A stretch of DNA of 10,998 bases from the NCBI GenBank assembly GCA_041741995.1, contig JBGSJN010000058.1, positions 1 to 10,998 on the forward strand. Reading direction: 5' to 3'. The translations under genes were made by a program, and so were the position numbers. The DNA comes from WTXA01 sp041741995. Its GTDB lineage: Bacteria; Bacillota; TC1. The notes under the pieces were generated by a model. That model was given only the letters and a program-made list of their open reading frames with translations, made no database searches and had not been told where the DNA came from. Below, piece by piece: positions 1-5,854 of this stretch (positions are counted from its first letter, which is position 1; the number at the start of each line of letters is the position of its first letter).

Positions 1-140
1 TTATCTTCTAGGTATCTAGTAGATATTCCCATAGCGAACTTTCTTTTTAGGTCGAAAGATACGTCCATTAATGTGTCTACTTCTTCCTTTGTCCACTCTC
101 TTAAAGTGATTAGATGTTTTCCTCTTAAATTAGCTTGCAT
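1..140 (-). CDS. Ornithine/aspartate carbamoyltransferase family protein, N-terminal part (partial)
   Basis: The minus-strand frame opens with ATG at 138-140 and stays open to the window edge, giving 46 codons that begin MQANLRGKHLITLREWT. A ligand-poor start of the form 'LRGKHLITLREWTKEEV...DLKRKFAMG' is typical of the first helix of ornithine-carbamoyltransferase-like enzymes. These transfer a carbamoyl group between carbamoyl phosphate and an amino group. The start is fixed by GGAGG at 146-150, five bases upstream. The gene follows the PreA-like gene by 87 bp in the same direction, so it is probably in the same operon; a TATAAT-like box at 187-192 without a good -35 is only weak support for a separate promoter. 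In a ring-degrading locus such an enzyme could recover carbamoyl phosphate from a ureido product (inference). The carbamoyl-phosphate motif (STRT) lies outside the window, so ornithine, knotted YgeW-like or other substrate types cannot be told apart. Confidence 0.68.
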   Translation of the reverse strand, partial: MQANLRGKHLITLREWTKEEVDTLMDVSFDLKRKFAMGISTRYLED

Positions 141-227
141 ACTGTCCTCCAGAACTATTACTTATTTTTTTGTGTATTCATTTTTCATTATATATGCATT
201 CATATTTCATTTAATAATTGTTGATTT

Positions 228-1316
228 TTATAGCATTCCAGAAATAGCTTTTACTGGACAACGGGATTCACAAAGTCCACAACCAAAACATGCATCATAA
301 TCTACGAACACTTTATTATCAACATCACTCATACAATAGTATGGGCAGTTTTTAATACAAATTTGACACATTGTACATTTTTCATGGTCAATAACTGGTT
401 GTTTAGGATCAGCATAGACAACACTAGCCTTACCTAACTGTGTAGCTTTAACTTCCTCTATACTGCTAAAGCCATATTTTTCCAAAGCTTTTGGTAAATC
501 ATTAATAATTTTGGTGTAAACATCTTTACCTTTTAACATAGCTTCAGATAACATCTCAACAGCATCAGCTCCAACTAACAAGAATTCTAACACGTCATCA
601 GCAGTGGCAATTCCACCACATCCTATTACTGAAATATCAGGAATAGCTTGTTTGATCATATGTACAGTTGCCAACGCTAGTGGTTTGATTACAGGACCTG
701 ATGTCCATACATAACCAGTTTCAATTCCGATTTTAGGACGTCTTTTCTCTAAATCTATAATCATATTTGGTCCTAAAGATGTTATTGCTACAACACCATC
801 TGCACCATTATCTTTACAAGCTTGAGCAAAAGCTACTGGATCTGGTAAGTTAGCATTCATTTTCACCCAGATAGGTTTGTTTGTTAATCTTTTTACTGTT
901 GCAACTATCTTGCCTACTGTAACTAAATCTTTACCTACATAACGTGGTATAATTTCATAACCATCTACTAATTTATCAAGCTGAGGTATTAATAGTTCCA
1001 TATCTTCAACACAATATCCTACACTAGCTATAATTGGAGTATCAGTATTTTCAACATAGTATGGTAAATATTGTTCCAACCATTTTTTCGCTTCATATTC
1101 TGACCAGGCCTCAGAGTTCATGATAAAATCTTTTCCACCAACTATACAAGGTCTTCCAACTTTAGCTGCTTCTGGGGCAATTGTTTTAGTAACTATGCCA
1201 CCTAAGCCTAGCTTAGCTAGATATACCATTTTTTCTCCGTCACCTACTAATGGTCCTGATCCAGGCATTAGTGGGTTTTTCATAGTAATTGATTTTAGTT
1301 TTGTTGTGATATCCAT
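228..1316 (-). CDS. PreA-like dihydropyrimidine/dihydroorotate dehydrogenase-family flavoprotein with C-terminal 2x[4Fe-4S] ferredoxin domain
   Basis: This is a 362-residue cytoplasmic protein. Residues 1-300 form a dihydroorotate-dehydrogenase-type FMN barrel (N-terminal NPLMPGSGPLVGDG, WVKMNAN at about 150, GCGGI at 232-236). The C-terminus carries two CxxCxxCxxxCP motifs (C314, C317, C320, C324 and C343, C346, C349, C353), as in the PreA subunit of bacterial NAD-dependent dihydropyrimidine dehydrogenase. The family reduces a C=C bond of pyrimidine rings. The expected catalytic loop (N-x-S-C-P-N after the third strand) is missing: residues 120-130 read YEIIPRYVGKD, so the usual Cys/Ser base is absent and the substrate may differ. 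An earlier ATG at 1343 is in frame, but the start at 1316 has AGAGGAGG at the right distance. The gene overlaps the end of the upstream amidohydrolase gene by 22 bp, implying coupling. No PreT-like diaphorase partner is visible. Confidence 0.85.
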   Translation of the reverse strand: MDITTKLKSITMKNPLMPGSGPLVGDGEKMVYLAKLGLGGIVTKTIAPEAAKVGRPCIVGGKDFIMNSEAWSEYEAKKWLEQYLPYYVENTDTPIIASVGYCVEDMELLIPQLDKLVDGYEIIPRYVGKDLVTVGKIVATVKRLTNKPIWVKMNANLPDPVAFAQACKDNGADGVVAITSLGPNMIIDLEKRRPKIGIETGYVWTSGPVIKPLALATVHMIKQAIPDISVIGCGGIATADDVLEFLLVGADAVEMLSEAMLKGKDVYTKIINDLPKALEKYGFSSIEEVKATQLGKASVVYADPKQPVIDHEKCTMCQICIKNCPYYCMSDVDNKVFVDYDACFGCGLCESRCPVKAISGML

Positions 1317-2629
1317 TTTTTGTCCTCCTCTATTCTTTTCCAAAATTCTGTCGACACAATTCTTGCGTCACTGAATATTTTTTCTTCATCATATATTGTT
1401 TCGTAATTTTTCATTTTAATTTCACCATCAACCCAAACATCCTTAGGTCTAAATAAGGGATATAGTCCATCAACTATATGTCCAAAAATATTTGTTTCGT
1501 TAATTGGTGTTGCTACTTGATAAGGTGCAGTGTAGAAATCAGCCTTATATCCTGCTTCTAATTTACCAACCTTTATATCTAGAAGTTCACTTGTATATTC
1601 ATATACATTCCTTATACAATCTAATAAGTCTTGATAAGAAAACTTCCAGGCACTTTTACTTCTTAAATGTTGTGCATATAGCATCATTTGATAATCTCTA
1701 GTGATATTAGTTCCTAAGGAATCATTCCCAATTATTGTTCTAATTTTGTATTTTTTTAATAAATTGTAATCTGGTAATCCTACTGAAGTATTCATATTTG
1801 AAACCGGATTAACTGCAACTGTACATTTGTTTCTGGCAATTATTTCTGCTTCTGAATCATCAATATTTACACAATGAGCTAATAGTGAGTTTTTATTTAA
1901 CAGTCCAAAATCATTAAATCTTTGTACTATTCTTTTGTTATACATATTTAGGCATTCAACTTCATCTTCTAAACTTTCAGCAACATGTACATGTACTGGA
2001 ATATCTCCTATAACCTTTGAAATCTTTTCAAGTGTCTTGTCAGTAACAGAAAGTGAAGCATGCATTCCAAATAGTCCAGTATAGAAATCTGATTTATTGT
2101 TTTTAGCAAAATCAAGATTTTCTTTTATACAATCGTCTACATTTTCATATCTGTCGCTTGTTTCAAAACAGAAGGCACCTCTCAGTCCCATCTCATCACA
2201 GAATGCTGTTTTTAATGATTCCAATGATCCTAGTATTTCCCTGCCACCAGCATGATGATCTAAAATTGTAGTTACTCCATTCTTTATATGTTCTACTCCA
2301 AATACTTTTCCACTATGATAAATTGTTTCCTTATCAATTTGACCGTCATAACGCCACCATAGATGTTTTAATAATTGGGTGAAAGTTGTTGGATTGAAAT
2401 CTACACTTATACCTCGTACAAACGCTGAGTATATATGCCCATGCCCTATAATCAAGCCTGGCATTAGTAAGGCTCCTTGGCCATCTTGAATTTCCATCAT
2501 ACCGTCTAAGACTTCTTGATCGAAATTTTTCATGGAGCCAACTTTTAGAATCACTTTATCGTATATAATGTAGCTGTTTGGCTTGTATGTATAATAATCA
2601 TAGACATTTATATTTTTTATAGCTTTCAT
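1295..2629 (-). CDS. ssnA: SsnA-like amidohydrolase (metal-dependent deaminase/aminohydrolase)
   Basis: This 444-residue protein belongs to the amidohydrolase superfamily (cytosine deaminase/TRZ-ATZ branch). It resembles SsnA, the putative aminohydrolase of the E. coli ygeW-ygfK-ssnA purine-linked cluster: shared features are LWWRYD at 90-95, DHHAG at 124-128, the GSLESL stretch, and CFETSDR at 154-160. Metal and catalytic residues are visible as H63-x-H65, H215 and E218 in HVHVAES, H252 in LLAHC, and D303 in GNDSLG. It should hydrolyse an amino or ring C-N bond of a heterocycle, with one bound metal ion. The ATG at 2629 follows the deaminase gene by only 12 bp, with TTAGGATG as a modest ribosome site partly inside that gene's stop region, so it depends on the operon promoter at 3171-3199. 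The exact substrate is unknown, as it is for SsnA itself; the symbol is by resemblance. Confidence 0.82.
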   Translation of the reverse strand: MKAIKNINVYDYYTYKPNSYIIYDKVILKVGSMKNFDQEVLDGMMEIQDGQGALLMPGLIIGHGHIYSAFVRGISVDFNPTTFTQLLKHLWWRYDGQIDKETIYHSGKVFGVEHIKNGVTTILDHHAGGREILGSLESLKTAFCDEMGLRGAFCFETSDRYENVDDCIKENLDFAKNNKSDFYTGLFGMHASLSVTDKTLEKISKVIGDIPVHVHVAESLEDEVECLNMYNKRIVQRFNDFGLLNKNSLLAHCVNIDDSEAEIIARNKCTVAVNPVSNMNTSVGLPDYNLLKKYKIRTIIGNDSLGTNITRDYQMMLYAQHLRSKSAWKFSYQDLLDCIRNVYEYTSELLDIKVGKLEAGYKADFYTAPYQVATPINETNIFGHIVDGLYPLFRPKDVWVDGEIKMKNYETIYDEEKIFSDARIVSTEFWKRIEEDKKWISQQN

Positions 2630-2641
2630 TTAATACACATC

Positions 2642-3118
2642 CTAACCCCAGGATTTCTTCCACTCCAATATTAGATCTTTAACCGCTGGTCTTAATGGAT
2701 CAAATGGTCCAGTTACTTTTATATCTTTGTCTCCTCTTGCTATTACATCTTCACTAGGCAGATCAAGACCTCCTCCACCAAGTATTTCTCCCAGTTCTTT
2801 TTCACTCATAACATATTTAATATTGCCTAGATTGGCCCAATATGCTGCGCCTACACACATACAACAAGGTTGTATAGTTGCATATAAGGTAGAATCCCAT
2901 AAGAACTCTTTACTATAAAGTAGTGAAGCTTTGCTTATTGCTCTTATTGCATCATGTGCAGTTTGATCACCACTTCCACATTCATTCATTTGTTCTAATA
3001 TAATTTCTCCATCCTTGTCCACAAGTATTGCTCCAAATGGATCATTACCTTTTTTAAAAGCATCAACTGATACTTCATAAGCTCTTTGAAAATAGAATTT
3101 TTCATCTTTCCAGCTCAT
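2642..3118 (-). CDS. Cytidine/guanine deaminase-fold protein lacking the catalytic Glu
   Basis: This 158-residue protein has the cytidine-deaminase fold of guanine and tRNA-adenosine deaminases: an N-terminal DPFGAILVDKDGEI strand pair, a zinc motif with His55, and PCCMC (C85, C88), followed by GAAYWANLG. Family members normally read H-A-E, where Glu shuttles protons during deamination. Here residues 55-57 read H-D-A, and the usual E of T-x-E-P-C is Gln83. Zinc ligands are kept but the catalytic Glu is not, so it may be a non-catalytic partner (compare ADAT3 with its H-A-V) or work by a changed mechanism. An in-frame ATG at 3154 would fall inside the operator; the ATG at 3116-3118 has AAAGAGGGG upstream and is preferred. 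It is the first gene of the operon, 53 bp downstream of a near-consensus promoter. Confidence 0.8.
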   Translation of the reverse strand: MSWKDEKFYFQRAYEVSVDAFKKGNDPFGAILVDKDGEIILEQMNECGSGDQTAHDAIRAISKASLLYSKEFLWDSTLYATIQPCCMCVGAAYWANLGNIKYVMSEKELGEILGGGGLDLPSEDVIARGDKDIKVTGPFDPLRPAVKDLILEWKKSWG

Positions 3119-3143
3119 TTTTATCCCCTCTTTCCTATTTGTT

Positions 3144-3157
3144 TGATTAATCAATCA
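3144..3157. promoter_or_regulatory. Putative TetR operator O1 (TGATT-N4-AATCA)
   Basis: TGATTAATCAATCA is a perfect inverted repeat with 5-bp arms and a 4-bp centre. It lies just downstream of the predicted start of transcription of the deaminase operon and 26 bp before its ATG, where a bound repressor would block elongation or initiation. The 13-mer GATTAATCAATCA recurs, inverted, within the tetR upstream region apart from one base at the outer arm. Confidence 0.65.
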
Positions 3158-3170
3158 GTTATTTGATTTA

Positions 3171-3199
3171 AGTATATGTCTTACTTATTATCTTGTCAA
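3171..3199 (-). promoter_or_regulatory. Sigma-A promoter of the deaminase-amidohydrolase-reductase operon
   Basis: On the minus strand there is a perfect -35 TTGACA (3199-3194), a 17-bp spacer and a -10 TATACT (3176-3171), with a start expected near 3164. Operator-like repeats sit on both sides (3144-3157 and 3209-3222, centres 65 bp apart). The layout fits a strong promoter held off by the adjacent TetR protein. Confidence 0.8.
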
Positions 3200-3208
3200 T
3201 ACTTTTTT

Positions 3209-3222
3209 AGATTAATTAATCA
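3209..3222. promoter_or_regulatory. Putative TetR operator O2 (AGATT-N4-AATCA)
   Basis: AGATTAATTAATCA matches the TGATT-N4-AATCA repeat with one mismatch in the left arm. It lies about 10 bp upstream of the -35 box of the operon promoter, between that promoter and the tetR terminator. Together with O1 it brackets the promoter. Confidence 0.5.
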
Positions 3223-3232
3223 ATTAATATTT

Positions 3233-3265
3233 AAGATAAAAAAATACAGCCAATTGGCTGTATTT
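3233..3265 (-). terminator. Intrinsic terminator of tetR
   Basis: A perfect palindrome at 3242-3265 (stem TACAGCC, loop AATT, stem GGCTGTA with A/T flanks) is followed on the minus strand by a run of seven T. It begins within the tetR stop codon, so tetR transcription should end before the operon promoter. This separates the regulator from the catabolic operon despite the shared direction. Confidence 0.88.
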
Positions 3266-3863
3266 ATCTTATTGCTCCTAGTATCATTTCTTTGCTTTTT
3301 TTTGTGTATTTCTCTAAATCAAATTCTTCATTGTATAAGAGAGAAAACATTGATGCTCCCATAAGTATTGATACCAGTATATATGGAATCATCTCGTTGT
3401 CACTGTCATTGTTATCATCATGGCTGACTGCTGTATTTATCTCATCGGTCCAGCTTTTGAAGAATTCCTTGAAGCATTGTTTTAGTTCTGGGTTTACTAG
3501 GGATTGGGCAAAATAGTCGAATTGGGCTATGTCTAGCCTTGGTTCGTTTTTTATGATGTCTGTCTTCTGTTCGAAAAATATTCCTATATGCTCATCTAAT
3601 TTCAAATCGTCGCTTACTTTCATCATTGTTCTTTTTTCTTTTAGGTTTTCTTGTAGTTGTTTTAGCAATGATATGAGTATTTCGTTCTTTGATTTGAAGT
3701 AGTAATGGAGTATAGCCTGACTTACATCTGCTTCTTTTGCTATCAAATGCATTCTTGTTCCTTCAATTGTCTTTTTAGATATTACTTCAAGGGTGGCATC
3801 TAAAATTTTATTAATTTTTTCTGTTTGGTTTTGTTCTACTTTTTCTGATTTCTTTTTAGCCAA
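3264..3863 (-). CDS. TetR/AcrR family transcriptional regulator
   Basis: The 199-residue protein has a charged N-terminus, a TetR-type helix-turn-helix at about 16-62 (ILDATLEVISKKTIEGTRM, then IAKEADVSQAILHYYFKSKNEIL) and a helical C-terminal ligand and dimer domain typical of the family's length. The start is TTG at 3861-3863: stop codons TGA-TAA immediately precede it in frame, the next ATG is at residue 38 inside the HTH, and AAAGAGGTG lies seven bases upstream. It is expected to be a dimeric repressor released by a small ligand, plausibly the substrate of the neighbouring operon (inference). Three matching inverted repeats, one in its own leader and two around the operon promoter, suggest autorepression plus operon control. 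The ligand cannot be predicted from sequence. Confidence 0.92.
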   Translation of the reverse strand: MAKKKSEKVEQNQTEKINKILDATLEVISKKTIEGTRMHLIAKEADVSQAILHYYFKSKNEILISLLKQLQENLKEKRTMMKVSDDLKLDEHIGIFFEQKTDIIKNEPRLDIAQFDYFAQSLVNPELKQCFKEFFKSWTDEINTAVSHDDNNDSDNEMIPYILVSILMGASMFSLLYNEEFDLEKYTKKSKEMILGAIR

Positions 3864-3882
3864 TTATCACACCTCTTTTATT

Positions 3883-3896
3883 TGATTGATTAATCC
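3883..3896. promoter_or_regulatory. Putative TetR operator O3 in the tetR leader (TGATT-N4-AATCC)
   Basis: TGATTGATTAATCC matches TGATT-N4-AATCA with one mismatch. It lies between the predicted tetR promoter (3907-3935) and the tetR start at 3863, as expected for autorepression. Confidence 0.55.
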
Positions 3897-3906
3897 AACT
3901 ATATTC

Positions 3907-3935
3907 ATGATACATATATATTTATTTAAATGCAA
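3907..3935 (-). promoter_or_regulatory. Probable tetR promoter
   Basis: On the minus strand, TTGCAT (3935-3930) and TATCAT (3912-3907) are separated by 17 bp, with a start expected near 3900, directly beside operator O3. The -35 is imperfect, and in such AT-rich DNA other choices exist. Confidence 0.45.
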
Positions 3936-4368
3936 GTTAAGTATTATGAAATAATAGTTAATTTAGTATTTATATAAAAAATGATAGCAATTAAAATGCC
4001 TCATATTATGAATTTTTTATACTAAACTGTATTATCAACTATTCACTTGCCAGGTGTAGTTAAAACTCGGTTTAGCAAAAAAGTTAAACACAAACTATAT
4101 CTCAAGTAGGTCAATACGAGGATAACTTGACTAAGTAATATTTGGAATTAGATGAAGTTGCTTAAGCTACATATATTTCTATATCAATAAAACCATTGTT
4201 CATAATATTAAAAAGTCTTTTTAAAATAAACGATCTTACAAAAACTATTAAATACATAAAGTATAAACATAAATATGTTGATATGCTTTTTTAGCATATG
4301 TTTTTAATAAATGCATTCCTGATTAACAGTGTACTATAGATTTTCTTAAAATTTATCAATTAATGCTA
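3936..4368. other. Long intergenic region without a recognisable gene
   Basis: This stretch separates tetR from the divergent plus-strand genes. I see no sustained reading frame on either strand and no purine-riboswitch-like core. The part at about 4045-4160 is less AT-rich than its surroundings and reads like decayed coding sequence (one frame gives QVGQYEDNLTK before a stop), but I could not assign it to a family. A small hairpin at 4281-4305 is listed separately. Confidence 0.5.
4281..4305 (+). terminator. Weak terminator-like hairpin in the leader region
   Basis: ATATGCT (4281-4287), a five-T loop and AGCATAT (4293-4299) form a 7-bp stem followed by G and five T. It lies upstream of the predicted promoter of the next gene, so it could end a stray transcript or be chance in AT-rich DNA. 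No partner promoter was found. Confidence 0.25.
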
Positions 4369-4399
4369 TTGACATAGAGTAAACTGAATAGAATATAAA
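4369..4399 (+). promoter_or_regulatory. Promoter of the amidohydrolase-transporter operon
   Basis: A perfect TTGACA at 4369-4374 is followed by TATAAA at 4394-4399. The 19-bp spacer is long but tolerated. The start would be near 4406, giving a leader of about 55 bases before AAAGGAGGT and the ATG at 4462. No copy of the TGATT-N4-AATCA repeat is seen here, so control by the TetR protein is not supported. Confidence 0.5.
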
Positions 4400-4461
4400 T
4401 AGATTATCAAAAAATATTTATAGTTCAATCTATATTTTTATTTTGCATAAAGGAGGTAAAA

Positions 4462-5841
4462 ATGAAAAAAACTTTAATCAAAAATGCTGACTGGATTATT
4501 ACGATGGATGAAAAAAGAAGGAGGTTAAAAAACTGTGATATTTTAATCATTGATAATTATATTGCAGAAATTGGGGATAATATTATACTTGACGACAGTA
4601 TAAATGAAGTTATAAATGCTTCAGGCATGATAATTACACCAGGCTTAATAAATACTCACCATCATTTTTTTCAGGCTTTGACAAGGAATGTTCCTGAAAT
4701 AAGTTATGGTCTTACTTTAGAAGAATGGCTCGATGTAAATTATAGAGTGTTCCAACATTTTTCAGAAGAGGCATTAGAAGTAGCATCCTATGTTTGTATT
4801 GGCGAATTGTTAAAAACTGGTTGTACAACTACTACTGACCATCATTATATTTTTACCAGTAGGGATAACAGAATGATTGATGCAGAAATTAAATCTGCTA
4901 AAGAATTAGGGATTCGCTTTCATCCTACTAGGGGCAGTATCTCAATAGGAAGATCACAAGGTAATCACGTTCCCGAATCAATGACCCAAAGTTTAGATGA
5001 TATTCTTTATGACAGCGAAAGATTAATAAATACCTATCATGATCCGAATAAATATTCTATGCTTCAAATTGCCTTGGCACCTTGCTATAGTGGCTTTGAT
5101 ACAACGCCTGAAGTTTTGAAAGAAACCTTAAAACTAGCTAGAAAAAATAAAGTGCGTTTACACAGTCATTTAGCTGAAAGTAGAGCAGAAACAGGAATAT
5201 CTTTAGAAAAATTCGGCTGCCGTCCTGTAGAGTTTATGGAAAAACAAGGATGGTTAGGTAACGACATTTGGTATGCACATTGTACACAGTTAAATCAAAG
5301 AGAAATTGAGTTGTTCGGACAAACAGGTACATCCGTTGCTCATTGTCCTGTTTCTAACATGCAAAATGGTGTCATTGCTCCTGTTTCTGACATGTTAGAA
5401 GCTGGAGTAAATGTTGGTTTTGGCGTAGATGGAAGTGGTAGCAATAATTCATCAAATATGATTACTGATTTAAAAACAACTTATAATTTGCATTATATGA
5501 GGTCTATTGATAAAGCTTTAACAACTCAGCAAGTTCTGGAACTAGCTACAATTGAAGGTGCAAAAGTATTAGGAAGAAAGGATATTGGTCATCTTGCAGT
5601 TGGGATGGCTGCAGATCTAGTCTTTTTCAATTGGAGTCAGTTCCAATATGCTGGTGGTATGCATGATCCTGTTGAATGTATATTATTAACAGCTGATAGT
5701 AAAATGGTGGATACCGTTATCGTAAATGGTAAAGTCAGAGTTCGAAAAGGTAATTTAGTCGATATCGATGAAATTGCAAAAGCTCAATGGATTAATAATG
5801 TAGGCAATAAATGGTTGGCTTACGCATTAGAAACTAAATAG
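4462..5841 (+). CDS. 8-oxoguanine deaminase-type amidohydrolase
   Basis: The 459-residue protein is a complete amidohydrolase of the 8-oxoguanine deaminase/hydroxyatrazine hydrolase branch. Visible metal and catalytic residues are H66-x-H68 in PGLINTHHHFFQALTR, H236 and E239 in LHSHLAES, H273 in WYAHC and D323 in FGVDGSGSNNSS. HCPVSNMQNGVIAPV at about 294-308 is typical of the 8-oxoguanine deaminase subgroup. That family converts 8-oxoguanine to urate and ammonia in the cytoplasm; isocytosine, guanine or triazine relatives use the same scaffold, so the exact base is inferred. The start has AAAGGAGGT five bases upstream. The transporter gene follows after 13 bp with a ribosome site overlapping this gene's TAG, so the two are surely co-transcribed, pairing uptake with deamination. 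It is a separate paralogue of the SsnA-like protein encoded divergently. Confidence 0.85.
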   Translation: MKKTLIKNADWIITMDEKRRRLKNCDILIIDNYIAEIGDNIILDDSINEVINASGMIITPGLINTHHHFFQALTRNVPEISYGLTLEEWLDVNYRVFQHFSEEALEVASYVCIGELLKTGCTTTTDHHYIFTSRDNRMIDAEIKSAKELGIRFHPTRGSISIGRSQGNHVPESMTQSLDDILYDSERLINTYHDPNKYSMLQIALAPCYSGFDTTPEVLKETLKLARKNKVRLHSHLAESRAETGISLEKFGCRPVEFMEKQGWLGNDIWYAHCTQLNQREIELFGQTGTSVAHCPVSNMQNGVIAPVSDMLEAGVNVGFGVDGSGSNNSSNMITDLKTTYNLHYMRSIDKALTTQQVLELATIEGAKVLGRKDIGHLAVGMAADLVFFNWSQFQYAGGMHDPVECILLTADSKMVDTVIVNGKVRVRKGNLVDIDEIAKAQWINNVGNKWLAYALETK

Positions 5842-5854
5842 GAGGTAAAAAATT

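Noticed and set aside
1120..1374. Plus-strand open frame opposite the PreA-like gene start
   Set aside because: It is a shadow of the well-supported minus-strand genes, with no family likeness and no ribosome site.
4399..4433. ATAGATT (4399-4405) and AATCTAT (4427-4433) as a leader hairpin or operator
   Set aside because: The arms are AT-only apart from one G-C pair, with a 21-base loop. Such pairs are expected by chance here, and they do not match the TGATT-N4-AATCA repeat.
3936..4461. Purine riboswitch in the leader of the amidohydrolase-transporter operon
   Set aside because: I looked because of the purine-type genes, but no conserved core or paired three-stem layout is visible. The predicted leader is only about 55 bases, too short for one.
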